A stretch of DNA of 55,994 nt from Candidatus Nanopelagicales bacterium (GTDB lineage: Bacteria; Actinomycetota; Actinomycetes; S36-B12; CAIYMF01). The stretch lies in contig JANXWJ010000289.1 of assembly GCA_025351185.1 (NCBI GenBank), positions 1 to 55,994 of the forward strand, written 5' to 3'. A program made the translations under genes and the position numbers. The notes beneath the pieces were generated by a model. It searched no databases, was not told the DNA's origin, and was given only the letters and a program-made list of their open reading frames with translations. Shown in pieces: positions 33,436-42,296 of this stretch (position 1 is its first letter; every line of letters begins with the position of its first letter).

Positions 33436-34809
33436 TCAGGCTGCTGCGCGGCGGAGGGCGTCGAGACTCATCTCGACGTCGAGGTCGTCGGTGCTCCAGT
33501 TGCTCACCGAGACGCGCAGCACCTCCACACCGCGCCAGCGCGAACCGGACATCCATGCGACACCGTCCGCGAGCAGGCGCGCGGTGACCGCGCGCGTGCG
33601 ATCGTCGTTCTCGAACACCACACAGACCTGCGTGTAGTCCACGTCGTTGACCACGCGGGCTCCCGGGATGGTCGCGACGCCGTCGGCGATCTGGCGTGCT
33701 CGCAGCGCGAGGTTGTCGACGAGCTCCGCGACGCCGGATCGCCCGAGTGCGCGCAGAGCGGCCCATACCGGCACGCCACGCGCGCGTCGGGAGAACTCAG
33801 GCACCGTCTCGAACGGATCGCTGTGCGTCTCGTCTGCGATGAGATAGCTGGTCGACGTCCCGAGCGCGGAACGAAGCGCTGCCGGGTGCCGCACGATCGC
33901 GATGCCGCAGTCGTAGGGGGTGTTCAGCGTCTTGTGCGCGTCGGTGGCCCAGGAGTCGGCGTCGGCGCAGCCGGCCATCAGGTGGCGCAGCGTCGGCGAC
34001 GCCGCAGCCCACAGCCCGAAGGCGCCGTCGACGTGCACCCAGGCGCCAGCCGCGTGCGCGAGCGCGATGCACTCGGTGAACGGGTCGAACGCCCCGGAAT
34101 GCAGGTTGCCTGCCGCCAGGCACACGATGGTCGGGCCGTCGTTGCTCGCGAGCGCAGCGGCCAAGGCGTCGGGTCTGATCCGCCCCTGATCGTCGACGGC
34201 AACCAGCGTCGGAGCACCGAGTCCGAGGTAGCGCAGTGCGAGATCGACCGTGGCGTGGCGGTCCTCGCTCGCCAGGACTGTGACGCGCGGGGCGCCGGAC
34301 AGGCCGAGCAGGTCGAGGTCCCAGCCCACTCGGGTGAGGACCTGCTGGCGCGCGGCCGCGAGACCGGTGAAGTTCGCCATCTGCGCTCCCGTCACGAAGC
34401 CGACCTCCGCGCCGGCAGGCAGCCCGAGCAGGTCGAGGATCCACGTCGCCGCCACCTCCTCCACCGCCACGACACCCGGGGTCGCGAAGCGCAGCGCGGA
34501 GTTCTGGTCCCACGCGCTGACCAGCCAGTCCGCCGCCAGCGCCGAGGGCATCGTCCCCCCGATCACCCAGCCGAAGAAGCGGCCCGATCCCATCGACATC
34601 AGCCCCGGCACGACCGCGTCGGCGAGCTCGTCGACGACGACGCCCGGATCCATGCGCCCCTGCTGGAGGTGGGAGGGCATTCGTGCGAGGACGGCATCGA
34701 TGTCGTCCGTCGGCCGCACAGGGCGGTCCGGCTCGGCAGCGAGCCACGACCGTGCGTGCGTGATCGCGCGTTCGAGCGGGGCGTCGAAATCATCCGGACG
34801 GAAGCTCAT
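33436..34809 (-). CDS. PLP-dependent group II decarboxylase
   Basis: A 457-residue aspartate-aminotransferase-fold decarboxylase of the DOPA/glutamate decarboxylase group. The PLP lysine is in SWATDAHKTLNTPYDCG, preceded by the aspartate/histidine region WVHVDGAFGLWAA. The N-terminal part (GRFFGWVIGGTMPSALAADW) is that of the aromatic-amino-acid decarboxylase subclass. The product would be an amine from an amino acid, but the substrate cannot be told; some relatives are aldehyde synthases or diaminobutyrate decarboxylases. Length is normal. It stands alone; a gene-poor region lies upstream. Confidence 0.9.
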   Translation of the reverse strand: MSFRPDDFDAPLERAITHARSWLAAEPDRPVRPTDDIDAVLARMPSHLQQGRMDPGVVVDELADAVVPGLMSMGSGRFFGWVIGGTMPSALAADWLVSAWDQNSALRFATPGVVAVEEVAATWILDLLGLPAGAEVGFVTGAQMANFTGLAAARQQVLTRVGWDLDLLGLSGAPRVTVLASEDRHATVDLALRYLGLGAPTLVAVDDQGRIRPDALAAALASNDGPTIVCLAAGNLHSGAFDPFTECIALAHAAGAWVHVDGAFGLWAAASPTLRHLMAGCADADSWATDAHKTLNTPYDCGIAIVRHPAALRSALGTSTSYLIADETHSDPFETVPEFSRRARGVPVWAALRALGRSGVAELVDNLALRARQIADGVATIPGARVVNDVDYTQVCVVFENDDRTRAVTARLLADGVAWMSGSRWRGVEVLRVSVSNWSTDDLDVEMSLDALRRAAA

Positions 34810-34845
34810 GCGCCATCTTCTCTCATCCCCGCGAGTTGCGTCGAA

Positions 34846-35031
34846 TCAGCGAGAGACCACGCCGCGAGACCTCAGGCAGCCTCGATGCACTACGGGGCAA
34901 CTCAGGACAGACCCTAGGTCCGGTCCGCTACCGCATCGACAACCGGCAGTCGAGGCCTTACCGCCGCCGAAGGGTCCGTTGAGCCACACGATCACACGCC
35001 GATCCCAGGCTGTGCGGGTCGATACCGCCAA
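34846..35031 (-). pseudogene. Fragment of a P-loop kinase/ATPase gene
   Basis: On the minus strand a short frame contains RRVIVWLNGPFGGGKAST, which matches the first strand and P-loop of small AAA/kinase proteins that normally begin with a phrase like IVWINGPFGVGKTT. The Walker threonine is changed to alanine and the similarity stops straight after. No further domain is seen in any frame nearby, so this looks like a decayed remnant. Limits are those of the open frame and are only approximate. Confidence 0.45.
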
Positions 35032-35562
35032 CGGAACCGACCCGATCGAGGTTCTGCGCGTTCACGATCGTCACGACCGCACAGCTCAGGGCCGAGACCC
35101 CTGAGGCTATTGCTGAAACGACCCACAGGACGAGATGGGGCTGAGTCCGCCTGGGCTGGTCCGGCCTCAGGCCTGCTGAAGACGGAGCCCCGGCGGCGTG
35201 GGAGGACTGTGAACGAAGTGCTGGCTGGGATACCGGTCCGGCCCGTCCTGCGTGCTCATTCGCTTGCTCCTTCGGATGTCGATGAAGCGAGTCGGCACGC
35301 CACGTGAGGGATCGACTGGCGCACCTTGCCGTCAACTCTCACGACGAGGATGCCGCGTGGAACTCGATCCACCCTGGCAACCGTCCACGCCGAGGCAGAA
35401 TGCCGGGTCGTCGTCAGGAAGCGATGCAGATCGGCATGTCGGCGCACCGCTGTTAGCAAGAACGCGCTCAACACGACGCGATTCTGCTGTCACCGCGTGA
35501 CTTCACGGGTGAGCGCGAACATCCAGATGTTGCATCGGGCCGTGGGTTGGCTGCGACGGTTG
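35032..35562. other. Gene-poor region
   Basis: About 530 bases with lower GC at third positions in all frames. One minus-strand frame near 35020-35130 includes a hydrophobic run (LVLWVVSAIASGVSALSC) but has no ribosome-binding site and mixed composition. I see no reliable gene. Together with the P-loop fragment on its left it looks like decayed sequence. Confidence 0.45.
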
Positions 35563-36387
35563 TCACGTGGTGGTGATGACGAGCTCGATGACGTCGTGCT
35601 CGTGGATGAAGCCGAGGCGTTCGTAGATGGCATTGCTCGTGGGGTTCGATGCGTCGGTGTAGAGCATGACGGTGCTGGCGCGAAGGAGCAGGTGTTCGGT
35701 CACTGCGGCGGTCACGGCACTGCCGTGGCCGTGGCCGCGTAGCGACCGCGGTGTGTAGACCGGGCCGATGCGGGCGACGTCTCCGCTCGGTGTCGAGATG
35801 ATCGGCGCGTGTCCGGCCATCGACACCGGCTCGCCGTCGACCTCCCAGAGCCACAGCCGGCCACGACTCGTTCGCTCTGCCGCCCGGTTGTCGACCACCA
35901 GGATCCCGGCGTCGAGCATGAACTGGTCGAGCCACGTGACCACGAGGTCGCTGTCGGCCTCGCCGGTGAGCCGGGCCGCGCCAGGGACGGTGCGCGGTGC
36001 GAGATAGTCGTGCAGCACCAGGATCCGCTCGCGCATCCCGACGGAGGCGCCACCGCCGATCCCCTCGGCCGCGGCGCGACAGGTTTCCTCGTCACCGACG
36101 ACGCCGGGCACTGAGAACCCGAGGTCGGCAGAGGCTCGTCCGATCGCGCGCGCGGCGTCGGTCGGCATCGGGCTCACGACGAGCTTGTGCGGCACGGTCC
36201 AGGTGGCTGCGCCGACGACGGTCCCGTCGTCCTCAGCCACGAACCACGACTCTCGCTCATAGCGCCGACCGTTGATGACGCCTTGCGCGATCGACCCGAT
36301 CACGTTGGTGCGCACCGGGTCTGCGGCGCGGAGATCCGTCGTCGCCGCGAGGAACTCGACAGGCGAGTCGAGCAGTCGTACTTCCAT
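35563..36387 (-). CDS. GNAT family acetyltransferase
   Basis: A 274-residue protein with a GNAT fold in its second half. The acetyl-CoA loop is in YTPRSLRGHGHGSAVTAAVT, the strand RIGPVYTP comes before and ASNPTSNAIYERLGFIHEHD after. The first half (FLAATTDLRAADPVRTNVIG and SWFVAEDDGTVVGAATWT) is a second, weaker GNAT-like lobe. Such two-lobed proteins are frequent in actinobacteria. The start ATG has GAGGAGG in front; the much longer open frame upstream belongs to the antisense of pdtaS. The substrate is unknown. Confidence 0.85.
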   Translation of the reverse strand: MEVRLLDSPVEFLAATTDLRAADPVRTNVIGSIAQGVINGRRYERESWFVAEDDGTVVGAATWTVPHKLVVSPMPTDAARAIGRASADLGFSVPGVVGDEETCRAAAEGIGGGASVGMRERILVLHDYLAPRTVPGAARLTGEADSDLVVTWLDQFMLDAGILVVDNRAAERTSRGRLWLWEVDGEPVSMAGHAPIISTPSGDVARIGPVYTPRSLRGHGHGSAVTAAVTEHLLLRASTVMLYTDASNPTSNAIYERLGFIHEHDVIELVITTT

Positions 36388-36504
36388 CGTCTGCCTCCTC
36401 GGTGTCGGGAGACGATCGTGCCTCGCGGACAGGTCGCGAGTCGACCCGATTGGGCGCGGCCGACCGCCGACGGCTGCGGTGACGGTGTGACGGTCGCTGG
36501 CCAG

Positions 36505-36510
36505 TAGCGT
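36505..36510 (+). promoter_or_regulatory. -10 box of the histidine kinase gene, leaderless layout
   Basis: TAGCGT ends six bases before the ATG at 36517, with no Shine-Dalgarno sequence. Confidence 0.5.
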
Positions 36511-36516
36511 TGTGGC

Positions 36517-37956
36517 ATGGCCAGGTTCGACGATGTCGCGCGGGAGCGCACCGACCTGTCCGAGGCCGATGTCGACCACCTCCGCGCACTGGTCGCCGAC
36601 TGGACCCTCCTGTCGGACCTTGCCTTCGCCGACCTCGTCCTGTGGCTCCCGACCTGGCACGGTGGTGGCTTCGTCGCGGCCGACCAGGTGCGTCCGACGA
36701 CCGGGCCGACCGTGCTCTTCGACGACATCGTCGGGCAGTACGCCGCTCGCGGTCGCCGACCACTTCTCGACCGTACGATCACCGCCCGCAAGGTGATCGC
36801 CGAACGCGGGGTCTCCGGCCCGGCACCTGTCGAGGCGATCCCCGTCCTTTGGGCCGGGCGCCTGCTCGGGGTCATCGAACGGCACTCCGGGCTGTCCGGT
36901 CGCGATGTCGGAGCACTCGAGCAGCACTATCTCGAGGCAGCCGATGAGCTCGCGGCGATGGTGGTCGACGGCACGTTCCCACCCTCACAACCGTTGGCGC
37001 GCACGGGATCTCCGCCGCGTGTCGGTGACGGCCTCGTGCGCCTCGACCCTGAGGGCCTGGTCGTCTTCGCCAGCCCTAACGCACGGTCTGCCTATCACCG
37101 GCTCGGTCTCGCGACCGACCTCGTCGGGGTCAACCTGGCGCGTACGAGCGCAAAGCTCGCGCGCCGCCCGGGACCGGTCGACGAGGCGCTGGCCGTGGTC
37201 GCGGCCGGCCGTGCGGCAGGTGGGGCCGAGGTCGAGAACGCCGGCGCGGTCGTGACCTTGCGCGGTGTGCCGCTGCGGCGATCGGGCGCGCACACCGGCG
37301 CTCTCGTGCTCGTTCGCGACGCGACGGAGATCCGCCGCCGTGACCGCGCGCTCCTGAGCAAGGACGCGACGATCCGCGAGATCCACCACCGGGTGAAGAA
37401 CAACCTCCAGACCGTCGCCGCGCTGCTGCGGCTGCAGGCACGCCGGATCGACTCGCCCGAGGCGCGCGAGGCACTCGACGAAGCCGTCCGCCGGGTCGGC
37501 GCCATCGCCGTGGTGCACGAGTCCCTCGCGCACTCGCCGGGGGAGAAGGTCGACGCCGACGAGATCGCCGACCGCCTCGTCGCGCTGGTGCGCGACATGT
37601 CGCTCGCCTCGCGGTCGGTGTCCGTGACGCGTACCGGCACGTTCGGCATCCTCTCGGCCGACGTCGTCACACCGCTGTCGATGGCGCTCGGGGAGCTGCT
37701 GCAGAACGCCGTCGAGCACGGCGGCGGCGCCGACGTACGCCTCCTCCCGCGACGCGCGGACAAGCGGCTGATCGTCGACGTCGTCGACGAGGGGCCGGGC
37801 ATCCCCGCCGACGTCGACCCGTTCGCGACGTCACGCCTTGGCCTGCAGATCGTGCGCACGCTCGTCACCGAGGAGCTCGGCGGAGAGCTCGACCTGCGCT
37901 CCGGCCCCGACGGGCGTGGCACCTGCGCGCACATCTGGATCCCCCTGCCCGGCTGA
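36517..37956 (+). CDS. pdtaS: Sensor histidine kinase, PdtaS type
   Basis: A 479-residue soluble histidine kinase. An N-terminal GAF-like domain (residues about 20-150) and a PAS-like domain (about 165-280) are followed by the HisKA_2 domain with the phospho-acceptor in IREIHHRVKNNLQTVAALL and a HATPase_c domain with the N box (MALGELLQNAVEHGG) and G1 box (VDVVDEGPGIPADVDP). In mycobacteria PdtaS phosphorylates the RNA-binding antiterminator PdtaR and responds to metals and nitric oxide; that partner gene is not in this window. Adjacency to whiB1 is usual in actinobacteria and supports the name. Confidence 0.93.
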   Translation: MARFDDVARERTDLSEADVDHLRALVADWTLLSDLAFADLVLWLPTWHGGGFVAADQVRPTTGPTVLFDDIVGQYAARGRRPLLDRTITARKVIAERGVSGPAPVEAIPVLWAGRLLGVIERHSGLSGRDVGALEQHYLEAADELAAMVVDGTFPPSQPLARTGSPPRVGDGLVRLDPEGLVVFASPNARSAYHRLGLATDLVGVNLARTSAKLARRPGPVDEALAVVAAGRAAGGAEVENAGAVVTLRGVPLRRSGAHTGALVLVRDATEIRRRDRALLSKDATIREIHHRVKNNLQTVAALLRLQARRIDSPEAREALDEAVRRVGAIAVVHESLAHSPGEKVDADEIADRLVALVRDMSLASRSVSVTRTGTFGILSADVVTPLSMALGELLQNAVEHGGGADVRLLPRRADKRLIVDVVDEGPGIPADVDPFATSRLGLQIVRTLVTEELGGELDLRSGPDGRGTCAHIWIPLPG

Positions 37957-38073
37957 CCTCGTACGCGACGCTGCCCGGTGCGGCATCCGGACCAGCCGCG
38001 AGCCGGCTGGGATGGCGAGAGGGGTGGACATGGTGAGGGGCCGGTGCCTGGTGGCCCGGCCCTTCGGTGGTGC

Positions 38074-38138
38074 GGGTGGTACTGCGATCTCGGGTGGTGC
38101 TGCGATCTCGGTGGTGCGGGGTGCCGTGGTGCGGGGTG
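38074..38138. repeat. Short tandem repeats after whiB
   Basis: Two 18-bp units (38074-38091 and 38092-38109) differ at one base, followed by two copies of GTGGTGCGGGGTG at 38111-38123 and 38126-38138. They lie directly behind the stop codon of the whiB gene and next to the end of pdtaS. Confidence 0.75.
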
Positions 38139-38396
38139 TCAGAGGCCGGCGCGTGCGGCGCGGGCGCGCGCGTTGCGGCGCTTGAGCGCACGGCGCTCGT
38201 CCTCGGAGAGGCCACCCCAGACTCCGGCGTCCTGACCGCTCTCGAGAGCCCAGGCCAGGCACGTGTCGACGACCGAGCAGCGACGGCACACGGCCTTCGC
38301 CTCCTCGATCTGCATCAGTGCGGGGCCGGTGTTCCCGATGGGGAAGAACAGCTCGGGGTCCTCGTCACGGCAGGCTGCCTCGTGGCGCCAGTCCAT
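38139..38396 (-). CDS. whiB1: WhiB-family iron-sulfur regulator, WhiB1 type
   Basis: An 85-residue Wbl protein. The four cluster ligands are C9, C37, C40 and C46, followed by the GVWGG turn (AGVWGGLSEDERRAL) and a basic tail (KRRNARARAARAG). The [4Fe-4S] cluster reacts with nitric oxide, and the protein binds the primary sigma factor to steer transcription. Sequence and the neighbour pdtaS agree with WhiB1, which is essential in mycobacteria. The 297-base space to the next gene contains its promoter, but I cannot fix the box. Confidence 0.94.
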   Translation of the reverse strand: MDWRHEAACRDEDPELFFPIGNTGPALMQIEEAKAVCRRCSVVDTCLAWALESGQDAGVWGGLSEDERRALKRRNARARAARAGL

Positions 38397-38693
38397 GCGT
38401 ACGTCCTCCCGGTGTCCCGGCGGCGGGGGTTGCCGCCGGTGTCGTCCTGGTCGGGCCGATCGAGCGTCTTGTGAACGCTGTCACGAGCCCTTCCCCGCGT
38501 TCGTGCCGTCGGCAGGAGGCCGACGACATGGCACACGAGGATGCCGGGGCACCCGGTGGGGCCAACCGACAGGTTCGACCTTCACATACCTCGGGGGAGG
38601 TGTCCAGACTTTTCGCTGAGAGCAGGCTATGAGTCGCCGGTGGCATTGCTCACACAGCGTGGCGGAACTACGCCGGACGGCAGAGCGGCACGC
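38397..38693. other. Upstream region of whiB
   Basis: Just under 300 bases between whiB and the lipid-kinase gene. No convincing gene: a plus-strand frame beginning MAHEDAGAPGG at about 38528 is short and lacks support. The region should hold the whiB promoter. Confidence 0.4.
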
Positions 38694-39632
38694 TCAGATG
38701 AGCACGCTCAGAGCACGGGGAGAGGAACGGAACGTGACGGCTGACACGCTCCCGACAGCTTCGCCGTCGATCTGCAGCGAGGTGGGCCGGACTGCCTCGA
38801 CGTCCATCTGCGACTGGTCGTGGAGGGTGAGCAGGCCGCCGAACGGATAGCGGCGCTGCCGCCGGGTGATCATCTGACGTACGTGCCCCAGGGTGTGCAG
38901 CACCGCGAGACTCCGCGGTGCGAACAGGTCGAGCCCGGTGTCGAACGACGCGCGGGGGCACGGATCGATCGGCAGCGGCCCGAGGAAGGTCCAGGGCGAG
39001 GAGTTCTGCACGATCGCCAGGAAGACGCCCTCGACGTCGGGCACGCCCGGCCGGCTGACGACCAGCGCCGGCTCACGCCGCTCGGTCGTGACCAGGATCT
39101 GCCGCACGGCGGTCTGGAAATAGCGCGACGGCGTCGCCTCCTTGCCGTCGGCGCGCTGCTTCTCCATCTGCTCGATGATCTCGGCGTCGACCCCCAGGCC
39201 GGCGTTGCAGAGGAACCATCGGGTGCGACCGTCGTAGGCCGCGGTCCCCAGGCCGATGGTGCGCGACCGCTTGTGCTCGATCGATTCGATGAGGGCACCC
39301 GTCGCCTCGATGGGGTCGGCGGGGAGCCCGATGCTGCGCGCAAAGACGTTGGCGCTGCCCCCGGGGACCGTGCCGAGCATGGGTACGTCGTGACCGGGTC
39401 CGTCGGCGAGGAGGCCGTTGACGACCTCGTTGACCGTGCCGTCGCCACCGAGGGTGAGCACGACGTCGAGTCCGTCGCGTCGGGCCCGTCGGGCGAGGTC
39501 GGTCGCGTGGGTGCGGTGAGTGGTGTCGGCCACGTCGAGGTCGAGCGACGCCGAGAGGGCGTGCGCGATCACCTCTCGGGTGCGCGCACTCGTCGTCGTC
39601 GCTCGGGGGTTGACCACCAGAAGACCCCGCAC
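38694..39632 (-). CDS. Diacylglycerol kinase family lipid kinase
   Basis: A 312-residue DAGK_cat protein. The nucleotide motif is LTLGGDGTVNEVVNGLL with VPMLGTVPGGSANVFARSIG, the classic GGDGT and PGGSAN phrases. The second domain has FLCNAGLGVDAEII and IVQNSSPWTFLG. It phosphorylates diacylglycerol or a related lipid at the membrane surface, feeding phosphatidate back to phospholipid or PIM synthesis. It begins with GTG behind a TAAGGT box. In actinobacteria this gene is often next to whiB1 and pdtaS, as here. Confidence 0.9.
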   Translation of the reverse strand: MRGLLVVNPRATTTSARTREVIAHALSASLDLDVADTTHRTHATDLARRARRDGLDVVLTLGGDGTVNEVVNGLLADGPGHDVPMLGTVPGGSANVFARSIGLPADPIEATGALIESIEHKRSRTIGLGTAAYDGRTRWFLCNAGLGVDAEIIEQMEKQRADGKEATPSRYFQTAVRQILVTTERREPALVVSRPGVPDVEGVFLAIVQNSSPWTFLGPLPIDPCPRASFDTGLDLFAPRSLAVLHTLGHVRQMITRRQRRYPFGGLLTLHDQSQMDVEAVRPTSLQIDGEAVGSVSAVTFRSSPRALSVLI

Positions 39633-39638
39633 ACCCGC

Positions 39639-39644
39639 ACCTTA
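39639..39644 (-). promoter_or_regulatory. -10 box of the lipid kinase gene, leaderless layout
   Basis: On the minus strand TAAGGT ends six bases before the GTG start at 39632, without a Shine-Dalgarno sequence. Confidence 0.5.
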
Positions 39645-39740
39645 CGTCCTGTTTACCCAGACGGGCTCTAGCCGTCGGTCCTCCTGGCCGCTGCGAGCGG
39701 GTCGCGTGCGGATCGACCGAGGTCTGACAAGGTTGCAGAC

Positions 39741-40196
39741 GTGAGCGATGAGCAGAGCGGCGACCCGGGTCGCGACGAGGCGGCACCCGCGCCGAGCGCA
39801 GTCGTGCCCGCTGCCGGTGATGCCCGGCCGGTCGCGCTGACGGCGACCGTCGGCCTCGTACTCGTCGAAGGCCTCGCCGTGATCGCCTACACCGTGGGCA
39901 TCGCGATCGCCGCGGTGCAGGAGCCAGGCTCGGTCGCTGCGGCGCCGGTCGAGATCGTCATCTATCTCATCTTCGCGGCAGCGATGCTCGCCTGCGGCCG
40001 GGCGCTGTGGCAGCGCCGCCGTGCCGCTCGTACTCCCTGTGGCGTGATCCAGCTGTTCGGCCTCGTCGTCGGCTGGACCCTGACCCAGGGCGACGGCGAC
40101 CTGACCCATCGCATCGGCTACGCCGTGCTGGCCGGATCAGTGATCGGCATCGCGCTGGCGATCAGCCCCGCCCTCGGCGACGCCCTCGAGGACTGA
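39741..40196 (+). CDS. Small membrane protein of unknown function
   Basis: A 151-residue protein with an Ala/Pro-rich cytoplasmic head (1-32) and four hydrophobic segments (about 34-58, 68-88, 100-112, 122-142). Similar proteins are found next to the lipid kinase/sigF block in related bacteria, but no function is known. The GTG start has a weak AAGGTT box six bases upstream. It converges with sigF. Confidence 0.75.
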   Translation: MSDEQSGDPGRDEAAPAPSAVVPAAGDARPVALTATVGLVLVEGLAVIAYTVGIAIAAVQEPGSVAAAPVEIVIYLIFAAAMLACGRALWQRRRAARTPCGVIQLFGLVVGWTLTQGDGDLTHRIGYAVLAGSVIGIALAISPALGDALED

Positions 40197-40220
40197 CGAC
40201 GTACGACCGCCCCACGCTGG

Positions 40221-41153
40221 TCAGGCGTCGTCGGCCATGCCGGCACGGAGGGAGGCGAGGGACTTCGCCAGCAGGCGCGACACGTGCATCTGCGAGATGC
40301 CGACCTCCTCGGCGATCTGGCTCTGCGTCATGCCGTGGAAGAACCGCAGCGCCAGGATCCGGCGTTCGCGGGACGGGAGCGCGGCGAGCAGCGGTTTGAG
40401 CGACTCGCGCCACTCGACACCTTCGAGGTCGGGGTCCTCGCCGCCGAGCCGGTCGGCGAGGTGCGGGCCGTCGTCGCCGTCGCCGTCACCACCGAGCTGA
40501 GCATCGAGGCTCTGCGCGCTGTAGGCCTGCGCGCCCTCGAGCCCCTCGATCACATCGTCCTCGCTGAGGCCGAGATGCAGGGCCAGCTCGGCGACAGTCG
40601 GCGCCCTCCCCGACTTCTGTGAGAGCTCCGCGGTCGCGCGGCCGAGCGAGATGCGCAGCTCCTGCAGGCGTCGAGGGACTCGGATGGCCCATCCCTTGTC
40701 GCGGAAATGCCGCTTGATCTCCCCGACGATCGTGGGAGTCGCGTAGGTGGACAGCTCGAGACCGCGCTCCGGCTCGAAGCGGTCGACCGCCTTGATGAGG
40801 CCGATGGTGCCGACCTGCACGAGGTCCTCGAGCGGCTCGCCCCGGTCGCGGAACCGACGCGCGAGGTAGTGCACGAGCGGCAGGTGCAGCGTGACGAGCT
40901 CGTCGCGCGCGCGACGGTGCGCGGGATCGTCGGGCTCGGTCGACGCGAGCACGGTGACGAGCTCCCGCTCCCGGGCGCGCTGAGCCGGCCCCCAGCGCGA
41001 CGACGAACGTTGCTCAGGGACGAGCTCGGTCAGCTCCTCGACAGTGACGTCCGGATCGATGCCAGCCGTGTCAGCCACCACGTCGCGAGGGCCGTCGGCC
41101 TGTGCCGGGATCCCCGACACCTCGCCGCCGACCTCGTTGTCGGGACCGCTCAT
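40221..41153 (-). CDS. sigF: RNA polymerase sigma factor, SigF/SigB type
   Basis: A 310-residue sigma-70 family group 3 factor. Regions 2, 3 and 4 are readable: LPLVHYLARRFRDRGEPLED and LVQVGTIGLIKAVDRFEPE, then YATPTIVGEIKRHFRDKGWA and IRVPRRLQELR, then LPSRERRILALRFFHGMTQS followed by QIAEEVGISQMHVSRLL. The N-terminal 80 residues are an acidic extension. It guides RNA polymerase to general-stress or stationary-phase promoters. The ATG at 41153 overlaps the stop of the upstream anti-sigma gene by four bases (ATGA), giving coupled synthesis of the pair. Confidence 0.93.
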   Translation of the reverse strand: MSGPDNEVGGEVSGIPAQADGPRDVVADTAGIDPDVTVEELTELVPEQRSSSRWGPAQRARERELVTVLASTEPDDPAHRRARDELVTLHLPLVHYLARRFRDRGEPLEDLVQVGTIGLIKAVDRFEPERGLELSTYATPTIVGEIKRHFRDKGWAIRVPRRLQELRISLGRATAELSQKSGRAPTVAELALHLGLSEDDVIEGLEGAQAYSAQSLDAQLGGDGDGDDGPHLADRLGGEDPDLEGVEWRESLKPLLAALPSRERRILALRFFHGMTQSQIAEEVGISQMHVSRLLAKSLASLRAGMADDA

Positions 41154-41539
41154 GCCTCGACCGCGGCACTCGTCGAACGTGACGTGCGCAGCAGGACAGT
41201 CACTGCCGTCGCGTCGACCGTCGCGGTGACGTCGTCGACGAGCGCGGTGAGGACTGCCCAGGCAAAGCTGTCGCTCGCGGGCAGGGTGCCGCCGTCGGAG
41301 GTCGCAGCGACCGTGATGTCGAGGCGTCCGTCCTCGTACGGCACGAACACGCACTCGATGTCGGTGCCCGGGACGGCCTGACCGATGAGCAGCCCGACAA
41401 CCTCGTCGACGGCGAGACGGACGTCCTCAAGCCGGTCGACGTCGAAGTCGAGGCGCGCGCAGCACGCGGTCGCGGTGGTGCGCGCGAGCACCACCCAGGC
41501 GCTGGACGCGGGGATGCGCAGTCGGATCGGTGAGCTCAC
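41150..41539 (-). CDS. rsbW: RsbW-like anti-sigma factor
   Basis: A 129-residue ATP-binding protein of the anti-sigma F type. The N-box region is LEDVRLAVDEVVGLLI, where the usual Glu-x-x-x-Asn is modified, and the C-terminal TDSFAWAVLTALVDDV-like segment closes the Bergerat fold. It binds SigF and keeps it inactive until an anti-anti-sigma factor displaces it. Kinase activity may be lost because the N-box Asn and clear G boxes are missing. The start is a GTG behind a TAGCCT box six bases upstream. The anti-anti-sigma gene is not in the window. Confidence 0.85.
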   Translation of the reverse strand: MSSPIRLRIPASSAWVVLARTTATACCARLDFDVDRLEDVRLAVDEVVGLLIGQAVPGTDIECVFVPYEDGRLDITVAATSDGGTLPASDSFAWAVLTALVDDVTATVDATAVTVLLRTSRSTSAAVEA

Positions 41540-41545
41540 GAGGCG

Positions 41546-41551
41546 AGGCTA
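41546..41551 (-). promoter_or_regulatory. -10 box of rsbW-sigF, leaderless layout
   Basis: On the minus strand TAGCCT ends six bases before the GTG start at 41539. No SigF-type GTTT...GGGTAT promoter is seen. Confidence 0.45.
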
Positions 41552-41572
41552 ACGCGAGTCACCCGTGGAGAG

Positions 41573-42166
41573 TCACGCCCCGGGCGAGGTGACCGCCGTC
41601 GTGTCACCGCGGCCGTGCCCCGACGCGAGCGCGACGAGGGCGTCACCGGTCACCCGGTGCACCGTCCACTCGTCCATCCCCACCGCGCCGATCGAGCGAT
41701 AGAAGCCGAGCGCCGACTCGTTCCAGTCGAGCACCCACCATTCGAGACGTCGATAGCCGCGGTCCTGGCAGACCTGCGCAAGCGTCTGCAGCAGCGCCTT
41801 GCCATAGCCAGTGCCGCGCAGCTCGGGTCGTACGTAGAGGTCCTCGAGGTAGACGCCGTGCGTGCCGGTCCAGGTCGAGGTGTTGAGGAACCACAGGGCG
41901 AACGCGCCCAGCGACGTGCCGCGCGCGGCGTCCGGGTGCTCGACCACGTGGGCGTACGCGGCGGGCGCACCGCTCGGTGTCGTCGCAGCCGTGCCCGGTG
42001 CGCCCGGAGTGCCACCGAACAGCAGCGCCGTCAGCTGCTCGACAGTTGTCTCGACCTCGTGCGCCGAGCGCTCGTAGTCGGCGAGCTCTCGGATCATCGC
42101 GAGGATCTCGGGCACGTCGTCAGGCGTCGCCAGGCGGATCCGCCCGCTCGTCCGCTCGCTGGTCAT
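41573..42166 (-). CDS. GNAT acetyltransferase, diamine/thialysine type
   Basis: A 197-residue GNAT closest to the spermidine/thialysine N-acetyltransferase group. Marks are IRLATPDDVPEILAMIRELA and DYERSAHEVETT at the start, VYLEDLYVRPELRGTGYGKAL with the acetyl-CoA loop RGTGYG, and CQDRGYRRLEWWVLDWNES followed by ALGFYRSIGAV. A Gly/Ala-rich insertion near residue 60 lengthens it. It lies 33 bases upstream of rsbW on the same strand. The substrate is probably an amine or amino-acid side chain, by analogy. Confidence 0.88.
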   Translation of the reverse strand: MTSERTSGRIRLATPDDVPEILAMIRELADYERSAHEVETTVEQLTALLFGGTPGAPGTAATTPSGAPAAYAHVVEHPDAARGTSLGAFALWFLNTSTWTGTHGVYLEDLYVRPELRGTGYGKALLQTLAQVCQDRGYRRLEWWVLDWNESALGFYRSIGAVGMDEWTVHRVTGDALVALASGHGRGDTTAVTSPGA

Positions 42167-42296
42167 GACCCCCATCCCAACGCACGCCCATCGGGTCGTT
42201 GCCGCCGGGTCGGTCTCGGATCGGTGTCGTTGTCGTCCGAGGCTCGCCTCGCGACCCCTGTGCTCTCTACCGTGGGTCGCACATCGAGGGGGCAGG

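Noticed and set aside
34958-35335. Minus-strand frame with a hydrophobic stretch (LVLWVVSAIASGVSALSC)
   Set aside because: One possible membrane segment but no ribosome-binding site and poor codon composition, and it overlaps the decayed P-loop area.
38528-38632. Small plus-strand frame beginning MAHEDAGAPGG upstream of whiB
   Set aside because: It lies in a promoter region, has no conserved feature and its codon composition is not gene-like.
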